Positions 40,444 to 49,828 of a stretch of DNA of 59,158 nucleotides are shown here, piece by piece. Position 1 is the stretch's first letter, and every line of letters starts with the position of its first letter. The stretch is from positions 1 through 59,158 of the forward strand of contig DHXU01000004.1 of the NCBI GenBank assembly GCA_002413835.1, given 5' to 3'. Source of the stretch: Candidatus Saccharibacteria bacterium UBA5148. Its GTDB lineage: Bacteria > Patescibacteriota > Saccharimonadia > Saccharimonadales > UBA4665. The notes beneath the pieces were generated by a model. That model was not told where the DNA came from, searched no databases, and saw only the letters and a program-made list of their open reading frames with translations. Position numbers and translations under genes: made by a program.

Positions 40444-43400
40444 TTACAGGACGTTAGTCATGCTGGCCAAAGGCTCAAGAATAGCCGCAGCTTCAGCATC
40501 ACTCATAGCAACTTTGCCGTAGCCCGTACCAACCGGGATCTTGCGACCCAGGATGACGTTTTCCTTCAGGCCGAACAAGTGGTCGACGCGGCCGCTGGTA
40601 GCAGCAGCAATCAGGACGCGTGTCGTGTCCTGGAATGATGCAGCCGACAGGAAGGAGTCAGTCGACAAGCTGGACTTGGTAATACCAAGCAACAGCTGGA
40701 CGTACTGAACAAGTTTCTTTTTGTCCATAGCCAGGCGCTCGTTAGCGTCAACGACAGCCAGTTTACTGACGATATCGCCGGTTACGAAGTCGCTGTCGCC
40801 AGCATCTTCAATCTGTACGCGGCTGAACATCTGACGGACGATGATCTCAAGGTGCTTATCAGCGATGTTCTGACCCTGACCGGCGAACATACCAAGAATC
40901 TGGTTCATGATGTAGCGCTGTGTCGGCTCAACACCCTGCAGACGCAGTAAGTCCTGGAGGTTGATCGAACCGTTGGTCAGACGCTGGCCGGCTTCGACTT
41001 CGTCACCGTCTTTGATGATGATCTGTTTGTAACCAGGAACTTCGTAGCGGACAACACTCTGGCGGACCGGAACGATGATGATCTGTTTGTCAGTAACTTC
41101 GACCTTACCAGCCATCGGTGCGATCAGTGGTTCAGCACCTTCATTTTTGCTGGCGACGACATCACCGATAGCAATGTCAGAACCAGTAGCAACCTGAACT
41201 TTGCGGTCACCAATTTCCAGTACGATGTTCTCTTTGTCGTGGGCTGTGACCTGAACGACGTAGTGGTCGCCTTCTTCCCAGGTGTTAGCAGTACCGGCGA
41301 CGTCGGTCAGGTATGCCTGACCTTTCGGCGTACGGACTTCAAAGAGTTCCTCGATACGGGACAGACCCTGGGCAGTATCATCGGCCAGAGCAGCACCGGA
41401 ACGGTGCTTTGAGTCGAGTGACAGCTGTGTACCAGGCTCACCGATAGACTGTGCAGCGATGACACCGATCGGGTGGTGGCTGGCAACCTTCAGGCCTGTT
41501 GCCGGGTCGACACCATAAGACTTCTGAGGTACGCCGCGGACGGAAGTACAGCTCAGGGCGCTCATGATACGGACACCGTCAATCGACACATCTGCGTCAA
41601 TGGCAGCAGCCGCTTCAGGGGTGAACTGTTCACCAGTTTTGACATGCTTGATTTTGCCATTAGAAACATCTTCGGCGGCAAAGCGTCCAAGCAGACGCGA
41701 GCCGTAGCTGACACCTATGGCGGCAGCATCCTCGCGCAGCATTGAGAAGCCTGGGTCAGTCGTCTTGTCATCTTCATCAATCGTGAAAACATCCTGTGAA
41801 ACATCAACTAAGCGACGTGTCAGATAGCCGGCATCGGCCGTCTTCAGGGCGATGTCGATTAGGGCTTTACGGGTACCGCGGGTACCGGTGAAGTATTCCA
41901 GCGGGCTGAGGCCCTGGATATAGCCGGACTTGATTGGCAGCTCGATAGCGCGGCCGGAGGCATCAGACAGGACGCCAAGCATACCGACGGCGTTGTTCAT
42001 CTGGGAAATGTTGCCGCGGGCACCAGAGTTGATAGCGATGGCAGTTGCTGTATCGCGACCCTTCATCTGTTCACCAAGTGTATCCTGGACTTGCTTTTCA
42101 ACTTTTGTCCAGTTATCGACAGTCAAGCGGTAACGCTCATCTTCGGTGATGAAACCTTGTTCGTATTGCTCAGAGATAGCAGCTGACCGCTTATCGCCAG
42201 CTTCGATCATGACATGCATGCCGTCTACCGGCTGGAAGTCACCCATACCCATAGACAATCCGGAGATTGTAGCGTAGGTGAAGGCGAGGTCTTTCAGGTT
42301 GTCGGCGAGTTCGGCGGTAGTTTCCTGCCCGTACTGCTGGTAGGCGTCAGCCAGGACCTTCAGCAAACGCTTCTTGGTCATTGGTTCGTCCTGGAATGCG
42401 AAATCTTCAGGGAAGGTTTCGTTGAACAACAGGCGGCCCAGTGTCGTCTCGCGGATTTCACCACGGAAAGAAACGCGGATGCGGTTCTGTAGCGTCAAGC
42501 TACCACCGTCGAGTGCCAGGATTGCTTCGTTGACATCGCTGAAACCACGGACTTCCTGGCTGATGCCGGGACGGTCGTAGGTCAGGTAGTAACAACCGAG
42601 GACGATGTCCTGCTCGATGTGCAGCACCGGTGAACCGTCAGCTGGCTTCAGCAGGTTCTTGTTGGCAGCCATGATGTCGCGGGCTTCAGCCTGAGCTTCA
42701 TCGGACAATGGCAGGTGGACAGCCATCTGGTCACCATCGAAGTCGGCGTTAAAGCCTTTACAGACGAGTGGATGTAGCTGGATGGCTCGGCCCTCTTTCA
42801 GTACTGGCTGGAAGGCCTGGATGCTGAGGCGGTGCAGCGACGGCGCGCGGTTCAGGAGAACGTACTTGCCCTTGATGACTTCGTCTAGGGCATCCCAGAC
42901 GGCGATATCACCAGTTTCGATCATGCGGGTGGCTGAACGGATGTTATGAGCCAGCTCTTTTTCAATCAGCTCACCGATGACGAACGGTTTGAATAGTTCA
43001 AGCGCCATCATCTTTGGCAGACCACACTGGTGGATTTTGAGTTCCGGACCAGAGACGATAACCGAGCGACCTGAGTAGTCGACGCGCTTACCAAGAAGGT
43101 TCTGGCGGAAACGTCCCTGCTTGCCTTTCAGTAAGTCGCTGAGGGATTTCAAGCGGCGGCGCTGGCCGGTTGCGGCAACAGCACGTCCACTGCGGGCGTT
43201 GTTATTGTCGATCAGGGCGTCGACTGCTTCCTGCAACATGCGCTGTTCGTTGCGGCGGATAACTTCTGGTGCGTTGAGGTCCATCAGCTTCTTAAGCCGG
43301 TTGTTGCGGTTGATGACACGGCGGTAAAGGTCGTTCAGGTCGCTGGTTGCGAAACGGCCACCAGTCAGTTGGACCATTGGGCGTAGATCCGGAGGAATGA

Positions 43401-44298
43401 CTGGCAGTACTGAGACACACATAGAAGATGGCTTGATACCGGCCCGGTCCATCGACTCGAGCAGGCGCAGGCGCTTCATAATCTTTTTCTTGCGCTGACC
43501 CTTGGCTTCTTCAGCTTCAGTGCTGAGTAATGCGATGAGCTCTTTGAGGTTGATCTGTTCCAGCAGCTCTTTCAATGCAGCGCCACCCATACCGACTTCA
43601 ACCAGATCCTGCAGGTCTTCCGGTAGGTTGCGGTAATCGGTTTCGTTGATCAGGTGCAGACGCTCCAGACTGGTGAGCTGGCTCTTGAGGAGTTCGAAGT
43701 CGGCGGCGACTTCTTCCTGTTCTTTGGTATGTAGTTCAGCCAAAGCCTTGAGATTAGCGCCTTCCTGCTTGCCTTCCTCTTCGTAGCGGAACTTGATGGC
43801 TTCTTTGGCAGCTGCAAATTCAGCTTCCTTGTCAGCCAGCATCTGGTCGCGCTTAGCACTGTTGACACCTTTGACGACGTAGCTGGCAAAGTAGGCGACA
43901 CGCTCCAGGTTCTTGACAGTAATGCCAAGCAGTAAGCCGATAGCAGATGGCGTACCGCGCAGGAACCAGATGTGAGCCACGGGTACAGCTAGGCTGATGT
44001 GGCCCATGCGTTCGCGGCGGACGATGCTCTTGGTTACGAGCTCGCCGTTCTTATCGACAGCGGCTTCACGGGAGCGGACACCCTTGTATTTGGCGTCATG
44101 CGGGTTGATATCCTTGACCGGTCCGAAGATCCGTTCGCAGAATAATCCGTCACGCTCCGGCTTCTGGGTGCGGTAGTTGATGGTTTCCGGTTTGGTGACT
44201 TCACCATGGCTCCAATCCAGAATATCTTCTGGGCTGGCGACGGCAAGCCGTACGGCGGTAAAGTCAGAAATGCTGCTACCGTATGAATACTTGCGCAT
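40444..44298 (-). CDS. rpoC: RNA polymerase beta' subunit lacking zinc sites
   Basis: A 1284-residue beta' subunit. The catalytic NADFDGDQMAVH loop, the bridge-helix/trigger-loop region (SGYLTRRLVDV-like GYLTRRLVDVSQDV) and AAQSIGEPGTQLSL are intact. The N-terminal zinc domain (residues 60-90, between FGPVKD and VRRERMGH) has none of its four cysteines, and the second zinc site keeps only one of four (EDDKTT, ALSCTSVRGVPQKSYG). Residues 145-215 form a charged coiled-coil insertion, similar in place to that of Actinobacteria. The gene overlaps rpoB by one base. Confidence 0.98.
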   Translation of the reverse strand: MRKYSYGSSISDFTAVRLAVASPEDILDWSHGEVTKPETINYRTQKPERDGLFCERIFGPVKDINPHDAKYKGVRSREAAVDKNGELVTKSIVRRERMGHISLAVPVAHIWFLRGTPSAIGLLLGITVKNLERVAYFASYVVKGVNSAKRDQMLADKEAEFAAAKEAIKFRYEEEGKQEGANLKALAELHTKEQEEVAADFELLKSQLTSLERLHLINETDYRNLPEDLQDLVEVGMGGAALKELLEQINLKELIALLSTEAEEAKGQRKKKIMKRLRLLESMDRAGIKPSSMCVSVLPVIPPDLRPMVQLTGGRFATSDLNDLYRRVINRNNRLKKLMDLNAPEVIRRNEQRMLQEAVDALIDNNNARSGRAVAATGQRRRLKSLSDLLKGKQGRFRQNLLGKRVDYSGRSVIVSGPELKIHQCGLPKMMALELFKPFVIGELIEKELAHNIRSATRMIETGDIAVWDALDEVIKGKYVLLNRAPSLHRLSIQAFQPVLKEGRAIQLHPLVCKGFNADFDGDQMAVHLPLSDEAQAEARDIMAANKNLLKPADGSPVLHIEQDIVLGCYYLTYDRPGISQEVRGFSDVNEAILALDGGSLTLQNRIRVSFRGEIRETTLGRLLFNETFPEDFAFQDEPMTKKRLLKVLADAYQQYGQETTAELADNLKDLAFTYATISGLSMGMGDFQPVDGMHVMIEAGDKRSAAISEQYEQGFITEDERYRLTVDNWTKVEKQVQDTLGEQMKGRDTATAIAINSGARGNISQMNNAVGMLGVLSDASGRAIELPIKSGYIQGLSPLEYFTGTRGTRKALIDIALKTADAGYLTRRLVDVSQDVFTIDEDDKTTDPGFSMLREDAAAIGVSYGSRLLGRFAAEDVSNGKIKHVKTGEQFTPEAAAAIDADVSIDGVRIMSALSCTSVRGVPQKSYGVDPATGLKVASHHPIGVIAAQSIGEPGTQLSLDSKHRSGAALADDTAQGLSRIEELFEVRTPKGQAYLTDVAGTANTWEEGDHYVVQVTAHDKENIVLEIGDRKVQVATGSDIAIGDVVASKNEGAEPLIAPMAGKVEVTDKQIIIVPVRQSVVRYEVPGYKQIIIKDGDEVEAGQRLTNGSINLQDLLRLQGVEPTQRYIMNQILGMFAGQGQNIADKHLEIIVRQMFSRVQIEDAGDSDFVTGDIVSKLAVVDANERLAMDKKKLVQYVQLLLGITKSSLSTDSFLSAASFQDTTRVLIAAATSGRVDHLFGLKENVILGRKIPVGTGYGKVAMSDAEAAAILEPLASMTNVL

Positions 44299-47200
44299 TA
44301 GGCTGCCTCCTGGCTCTCTGTTATGGTTACTTCAATTTGATTGTTATCATGATTGTTATCGCTGGCTACAGCTACCGGTACGAGATCATCATCGACATCC
44401 ACGATACTGAAGTCGTCGAGTGACTCGTCTTCGCTCATTTCGATATCAGATACAGTTGGTTGTGGAACTTCAAGCTCGGAGACAGTTGCTGCTTCTTCCT
44501 GGATATTGGTAGCCAGGATGTTCTCAGCATCAATCGTCTGGTTAGCATGTGTGTCGATCAGGTCGACTTTCAGGCCAAGGCCTTGCAATTCCTTGACGAG
44601 GACGTTGAAAGATTCTGGAACCTTCGGTCCGACGATCGGTGCTTTCTTGATGATTGACTCATAAGCCTTGGAACGTCCGTAGACGTCGTCGGACTTGATA
44701 GTCAGCATTTCCTGCAGAGTCGTGGCGGCGCCATAGGCTTCGAGAGCCCAGACTTCCATTTCTCCAAAGCGCTGGCCACCGTTTTGGGCTTTACCACCAA
44801 GCGGCTGCTGGGTGACCATAGTGTATGGACCGGTTGAGCGGGCGTGGATCTTATCAGCGACCATGTGGTTCAGCTTGATCATGTACATGCTACCAACAGT
44901 GGTACGTTCCTTGAACGCTTCACCGGTGCGGCCATCATACAGCTGCTGCTTACCATCTTTTGGCAGTCCGGCTTCTTCAAGCAGTTGTTCGATCTTTTCG
45001 GTCGAAACACCGTTGAATGATGGACTGGCAACTTTGATACCCAGAATGCTGGCGGCCATGCCGAGGTGTGTTTCGAACAGCTGTCCGATGTTCATACGAC
45101 TTGGGACACCAAGCGGGTTCAGGACAATATCAAGTGGTGTTCCATCTTCGGTGAACGGTAAATCTTCAGCCGGCAGGATGCGGGCGATAACACCCTTGTT
45201 ACCGTAGCGGCCACCGAGTTTGTCGCCGACAGAAATTTTACGCATCTGAGCTACGAAGACCTGGATCTGCTGGATGACACCAGCCTTCAGCTCGTGGCCA
45301 TTTTCGCGGGAGAAGATTTTGACACCGACAACCTTACCGTGCTTGCCGTTGCTCATGCGCTGTGAGGTATCGCGGACTTCTTTGGCCTTTTCGCCGAAGA
45401 TAGCACGCAGTAGACGCTCTTCTGAGCTCAGTTCCTGCTCACCCTTCGGGGTAATCTTACCAACCAGGATGTCGCCGGCGTGGACTTCGGCACCGATGCG
45501 GACGATACCGTCTTCATCGAGGTGGCGAAGCGTTTCTTCTGAGACATTAGGAATGTCGCGGGTGACAACTTCCGGTCCCAGCTTGGTTTCACGGACCTCA
45601 AGCATGAAGTCGACGATGTGAATAGAGGTCAAGGTATCGTCTTCGACCAGACGACGGGAAATGATGATAGCATCTTCAAAGTTGTAACCGCCCCATGGCA
45701 TAAAGCCGACCAGGAGGTCCTTGCCGAGAGCAAGTTCTCCGCCCTGGACAGACATGCCTTCGATCAGTACATCGCCCTTTTTAATCTTATCGCCAGTGCT
45801 GACGACGATCTTCTGGTTGATGCTGGTACCTTCGTTGGAACGGACAAAGTGCTGCGGCTCGTAGGTAATCGTGCCGTCTTTATATTTGATGACGACTTCG
45901 TCACCAACAGCCTTGACGACTTCACCGTCAGCTTCGGCCAGGACGACCTGACCGGTGTTACGGGCGGCGACGCCTTCCAGACCAGTACCAACGATCGGTG
46001 ACTGCGGCTGGATTAGCGGTACAGCTTGGCGCTGCTGATTACTACCCATTAGTGAGCGGTAGACGTAGTTCTTCTCAATGAATGGAATCAGGCCGGCGCT
46101 GGAACCGATGATCTGGTTGCGGGCGGCGTCCATGTAGGTTACGTCACCGGAATCAACTTCGCTGGATTTCAGACGGTTACGAACAGAGACACGCTCTTCA
46201 ACGAAATAACCATCTTTGTTGAGCTCGATACCGGCACCGGCGATGACAGCTACTTCTTCGGCGTAGGCGTCAAGGTACACGATTTCGCTTGTGACTTTGG
46301 CACGGATCGGCCAAGTGGCACGGCTGGTGACTTTTGCAAGTTTAGCAGCATCGGCAGCGGTAATGACCTTGCCGACAGCAACAATCAGTTTGCCGTCTTC
46401 ATCTTCCAGGTTGACTGAAGTCATATGACCGACAGCATCAGCGGCGGTGACAGCATTGATAACTTTGCGGTACGGAGTCTCGATAAATCCATATTCATTG
46501 ATGCGGGCGTAGTTGGCCAGGTTCAGGACAAGGCCGATGTTGGCTCCTTCCGGAGTCTCTACGGCACAGATACGTCCGTAGTGAGTTGCGTGAGCGTCGC
46601 GGACTTCAAAGCCAGCGCGCTCTCTAGACAAACCGCCTGGGCCCATGGAGCTCAAGCGGCGTTTGTGCGCGAGTTCTGACAGTGGGTTAATCTGGTCCAT
46701 GAACTGTGACAGCTGGGAGCTGGCGAAGAATTCGCGGACAGCAGCGACAACTGGACGGGCGTTAATGAGCTGACCAGGTTGGACAGTCTCAATCTCGCTC
46801 ATGCTCATGCGGTCCTTGGTGTTGCGCTCCATGCGTAACAGTCCGATACGGAACTGGCGCTGCACAAGTTCACCGACCAATTTGACGCGGCGGTTGGCCA
46901 GCGAGTCGATGTCGTCAGCTGGTTCCTGCGTGTTGTTGAGGCGGATGATCTCAGCTATGATAGCTTCCAGATCTTCGAGGCGCATGACGCGGTTCTCGGT
47001 GGTGTTTGAAACGTCGAGGTTGAGGCGCTTGTTGATCTTGTAGCGGCCAACACGACTGAAGTCAAAGCGCTTGAAGTTGTAAAACATGTTTTCAAGCAGC
47101 GAACGGGCGTTGTCGACGGTAGCCAGGTCGCCTGGGCGCAGTCGGCGGTAGACCTCGATGAGAGCATCGTTCTGGCCTTTGGCCGGGTCTTTTTCGAGGG

Positions 47201-47864
47201 TAGCTTCGAGATAGCTGAGCTTACCCTGGTCAACGTGTTTGAACGAATCCTTCATGCGGGCTTCAGTCATACCGAGGGCACGCAGCAAAGTCGTGACAGG
47301 AATCTTGCGCTTGCGGTCGATCTTAACAAAAACGGCGCCACTGGCAGCCGTTTCGAATTCCAACCAGGCACCACGGCCAGGAATCACCTTGGCACCATAG
47401 AGATTGCTGGAACCGTGCTGGTCAGCGGTAAAGAAGACGCCGGCTGAACGAATCAGCTGGGAGACGACGACGCGCTCGGCACCATTGATGACGAAGGTAC
47501 CACGGGTGGTCATCCATGGGTAGTCACCGAGGTAGATTTCCTGCTCTTTGACTTCACCGGTGACTTTGTTGGTCAGCTCGACAGTAGCCTTAAGCGGTGC
47601 GTCGTAAGATACGTTGTTCTCGCGGGCAGCAGCTTCCGTCATCTTCGGTTCGTCGAAGTGGTAGTCTTTGAATGATAAAGATAATTTTGTGCCCGTATAG
47701 TCATCTATCGGGCTGATTTCAGCCAAAAGTTCGCCCAGACCTTCGTCAACGAACCATTGGAAAGATTTATTCTGGTGATCGACCAGGCTTGGTAAATCAA
47801 TCGCGTCGTCCTGCTGTGTGTAATATACACGTCCGCCGGTTGTAGTAGTGTCGTTTTTTGCCAT
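44298..47864 (-). CDS. rpoB: RNA polymerase beta subunit
   Basis: A 1188-residue beta subunit. The rifampicin pocket reads SSQLSQFMDQINPLSELAHK then RRLSSMGPGGLSRERAGFEV, with the key Asp, His and Ser residues wild type; the Pro of the CPIE motif is Ala (CAVETPEG). KLGGRYGNKGVIARI and GQRFGEMEVWALEAYGA mark the active-site region. Beyond the usual end at KSDDVYGRSKAYESI ... LGLKVDL there is a 60-residue acidic tail. GCAT-type spacing to the ATG lacks a clear Shine-Dalgarno. Two promoters lie upstream. Confidence 0.98.
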   Translation of the reverse strand: MAKNDTTTTGGRVYYTQQDDAIDLPSLVDHQNKSFQWFVDEGLGELLAEISPIDDYTGTKLSLSFKDYHFDEPKMTEAAARENNVSYDAPLKATVELTNKVTGEVKEQEIYLGDYPWMTTRGTFVINGAERVVVSQLIRSAGVFFTADQHGSSNLYGAKVIPGRGAWLEFETAASGAVFVKIDRKRKIPVTTLLRALGMTEARMKDSFKHVDQGKLSYLEATLEKDPAKGQNDALIEVYRRLRPGDLATVDNARSLLENMFYNFKRFDFSRVGRYKINKRLNLDVSNTTENRVMRLEDLEAIIAEIIRLNNTQEPADDIDSLANRRVKLVGELVQRQFRIGLLRMERNTKDRMSMSEIETVQPGQLINARPVVAAVREFFASSQLSQFMDQINPLSELAHKRRLSSMGPGGLSRERAGFEVRDAHATHYGRICAVETPEGANIGLVLNLANYARINEYGFIETPYRKVINAVTAADAVGHMTSVNLEDEDGKLIVAVGKVITAADAAKLAKVTSRATWPIRAKVTSEIVYLDAYAEEVAVIAGAGIELNKDGYFVEERVSVRNRLKSSEVDSGDVTYMDAARNQIIGSSAGLIPFIEKNYVYRSLMGSNQQRQAVPLIQPQSPIVGTGLEGVAARNTGQVVLAEADGEVVKAVGDEVVIKYKDGTITYEPQHFVRSNEGTSINQKIVVSTGDKIKKGDVLIEGMSVQGGELALGKDLLVGFMPWGGYNFEDAIIISRRLVEDDTLTSIHIVDFMLEVRETKLGPEVVTRDIPNVSEETLRHLDEDGIVRIGAEVHAGDILVGKITPKGEQELSSEERLLRAIFGEKAKEVRDTSQRMSNGKHGKVVGVKIFSRENGHELKAGVIQQIQVFVAQMRKISVGDKLGGRYGNKGVIARILPAEDLPFTEDGTPLDIVLNPLGVPSRMNIGQLFETHLGMAASILGIKVASPSFNGVSTEKIEQLLEEAGLPKDGKQQLYDGRTGEAFKERTTVGSMYMIKLNHMVADKIHARSTGPYTMVTQQPLGGKAQNGGQRFGEMEVWALEAYGAATTLQEMLTIKSDDVYGRSKAYESIIKKAPIVGPKVPESFNVLVKELQGLGLKVDLIDTHANQTIDAENILATNIQEEAATVSELEVPQPTVSDIEMSEDESLDDFSIVDVDDDLVPVAVASDNNHDNNQIEVTITESQEAA

Positions 47865-47997
47865 AAGCTTGTAGCAATGCCCCCTGATAAGTTTATAAAC
47901 TCTACTTTTAATTTCAGGTGTTGGTTATAATTCTGAATTTCTACGGAACACCACAACTCAAAAAGTTGCCCATACACGTAAGTATGTCCGAACAGCG

Positions 47998-48026
47998 CAT
48001 ATAAGCACTGCTGACAGGAAATTCAA
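47998..48026 (-). promoter_or_regulatory. rpoB promoter P2 candidate
   Basis: On the minus strand TTGAAT (48021-48026), 17-base spacer, TATATG (47998-48003). Each box matches four of six consensus positions. Leader would be about 127 bases. Confidence 0.45.
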
Positions 48027-48143
48027 ATTGTTGTAGTTTTCGCGCGAAGGTTAACTACGTGAGGTGTTTTTGGATGTCTGACCCGTCTCACACATGACGA
48101 CCAAAGCCAAACATCTCCATACGTACACTACTTCTTGCATAAC

Positions 48144-48172
48144 ACTATGGAGCACAGCGTCTCAAATGTCAA
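48144..48172 (-). promoter_or_regulatory. rpoB promoter P1
   Basis: On the minus strand TTGACA (48167-48172), 17-base spacer, CATAGT (48144-48149), directly after the stop of the acetyltransferase gene. Leader would be about 270 bases. Confidence 0.65.
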
Positions 48173-48174
48173 CG

Positions 48175-49017
48175 CTAAAACCTCAGCTCTGATTCTGTGG
48201 TTACGTCCGCATTCTGCAACCACGCGTATTCAGCGACCAATCTACTGCAGACATCGCCTGTTGACTCCGCCCGCAGCCGTACGAAATCGACGGGCTTGAA
48301 TAAACCGAAGGCAGGCACGTCAGTGACTTTCGCATCGACGGCATAGCCACAGGCCTCCAGATTACCGATAAGTCCTGCATCAGCCTCCAGCACATGTGTA
48401 ACACTTGGGAGATCAGCCCGCTGCTGTGACAACGCGCAGTACACCAGTGCCGCCCCGATTCCCTTCCGTTGATGCCGTGGTAATACGTTTACATGCGTCA
48501 GTGCATTGTACGAACCGGGTGGCGGAGAGCGGCGGAGAGCTCCTAGCATGCCGCTGTGGGTAATACCGTGCGGTGGAAATTTCAGACTGACGTTACTGAA
48601 ACCGACAACGCGGTGTCCGGGGAATACAAGAATATCGTTCCGCAGCTCCTGACCTGTCGTTGGTAGCTGACCGTGCGTAGCAACACCGGCGATGACCACT
48701 GCGCCGCGGCGGCGGACGTCAGTAATATTGCCATAGGCCTCATCAACTGCTGACTGCATAAAATCAGGACTCGTCTTATGGTGGTCGGCTGTATACTTCT
48801 GGATATATGTCGTGCCCTCTGCTCCCAACATCGCTTGAACGATCGGATTCTGCAGCCAAGCTTCCTGAGTGATTTGGCCAGCCGTTATCGCCTGTGGCAT
48901 CGGCCTGCCGCCATAATCTTCACCCCTGTATCTTTCCTGTTGTGGAATCAGAAAATCCATCTCACCAAACGGGGCGCCGGATACCGGCCCATAGTGAATA
49001 AATGTACTGTGTTGCAT
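48175..49017 (-). CDS. GNAT-family N-acetyltransferase-like protein
   Basis: A 280-residue protein with a GNAT acetyl-CoA binding motif in its C-terminal half: a beta strand with THVNVLPRHQRKGIGAALVY (Q/R-x2-G-x-A loop) followed by a helix, and a final strand before PAFGLFKPVDF. The N-terminal 90 residues are specific to this protein. The substrate cannot be told. GGAGTAGACC precedes the ATG. It follows clpP by 53 bases on the same strand and could be read from the clpP promoter. Confidence 0.75.
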   Translation of the reverse strand: MQHSTFIHYGPVSGAPFGEMDFLIPQQERYRGEDYGGRPMPQAITAGQITQEAWLQNPIVQAMLGAEGTTYIQKYTADHHKTSPDFMQSAVDEAYGNITDVRRRGAVVIAGVATHGQLPTTGQELRNDILVFPGHRVVGFSNVSLKFPPHGITHSGMLGALRRSPPPGSYNALTHVNVLPRHQRKGIGAALVYCALSQQRADLPSVTHVLEADAGLIGNLEACGYAVDAKVTDVPAFGLFKPVDFVRLRAESTGDVCSRLVAEYAWLQNADVTTESELRF

Positions 49018-49070
49018 GGTCTACTCCTTTCCAAGGAGTTTACGCGCATGCCCTGCAGACATCAAGACAA

Positions 49071-49673
49071 TTACTTCAGCTGTTCTTTGGGCGGGTTGTT
49101 GACGATTTTGTCGACTATGCCATATTCCAAGGCTTCTTTAGCGGTCAGCCACTTGTCGCGTTCCATGTCCAGGTGGATTTTGTCTGGCTTCTGACCGGTG
49201 TTACGGGCCATGATTTCCTCAAGCAATGCTTTGATACGAAGTGATTCACGCAGATCGATCTCCTGGTCGGTGACCTTGCCGCGTGTGCCGCTGGAAGGCT
49301 GGTGGATCATCACTGTCGAGTGCGGCAGCAGCTGTCGCTTACCCTTCGCACCGGAACTGAGCAGGAAGGCTGCTGCCGATGCCTGGACGCCGATACCGAC
49401 AGTCTGGACGTCGTTGGTAATAAACTCCATAGTGTCATAGACAGCCAGGGCGTCATACACGCTACCGCCAGGACTATTGATGTAGAAAAATATATCTTTC
49501 TTGGGGTCTTCGGCCTGCAGGAAGAGCAACTGGGCGACGATCACGTTGGCACTAGCCTCGTTGACGTCTGAGCCCAGGAAGATAATTCGCTCCTTGAGCA
49601 GGCGTGAGTAGATATCATAAGCCCGCTCGTAACGGCCCTCGTTTTCGACAACTGTTGGAATAAATACAGACAT
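49071..49673 (-). CDS. clpP: ATP-dependent Clp protease proteolytic subunit
   Basis: A 200-residue serine protease forming the 14-mer degradation chamber used with ClpX or ClpC. The triad is Ser99 (GVQASAAAF), His124 (MIHQP) and Asp173 (MERD), with exactly the spacing of E. coli ClpP. YINSPGGSVYDALAVYD is the oxyanion-hole loop. The residue before Ser is Ala and after is Ala where most have Met. I choose the ATG at 49671-49673 (GAGG five bases before it) over a GTG two codons upstream. A CIRCE element overlaps its promoter. Confidence 0.97.
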   Translation of the reverse strand: MSVFIPTVVENEGRYERAYDIYSRLLKERIIFLGSDVNEASANVIVAQLLFLQAEDPKKDIFFYINSPGGSVYDALAVYDTMEFITNDVQTVGIGVQASAAAFLLSSGAKGKRQLLPHSTVMIHQPSSGTRGKVTDQEIDLRESLRIKALLEEIMARNTGQKPDKIHLDMERDKWLTAKEALEYGIVDKIVNNPPKEQLK

Positions 49674-49770
49674 AGACACCTCGCTCTCAATTATAAGCTA
49701 TCATCGACAGTATAAAGTCGACATAGTACTTCCACGTACGGCGGATATACCTGTAGACTTTCATACGTTA

Positions 49771-49799
49771 ATGATACGAAGTTAGCACTCTCATGTCAA
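49771..49799 (-). promoter_or_regulatory. clpP promoter
   Basis: On the minus strand TTGACA (49794-49799), 17-base spacer, TATCAT (49771-49776). The -35 box lies in the spacer of the CIRCE repeat. Predicted leader about 90 bases. Confidence 0.85.
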
Positions 49800-49808
49800 G
49801 AGTGCTAA
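49782..49808. promoter_or_regulatory. CIRCE element, HrcA operator
   Basis: TTAGCACTC (49782-49790), 9-base spacer, GAGTGCTAA (49800-49808): an exact match to the consensus CIRCE inverted repeat, the binding site of the heat-shock repressor HrcA. It covers the -35 box of clpP, so HrcA would block polymerase. The hrcA gene is not in the window. Confidence 0.95.
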
Positions 49809-49828
49809 TCCTAACTCAGACTGTAGGA

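Larger units (their letters stand above)
47865..48174 (-). other. rpoB leader region
   Basis: 310 bases without a gene, mostly the untranslated leader of rpoB. Two promoter candidates are annotated separately. Between them and the ATG I see A/T-rich stretches, an 8-10 base palindrome TTCGCGCGAA and no obvious terminator. Confidence 0.6.
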
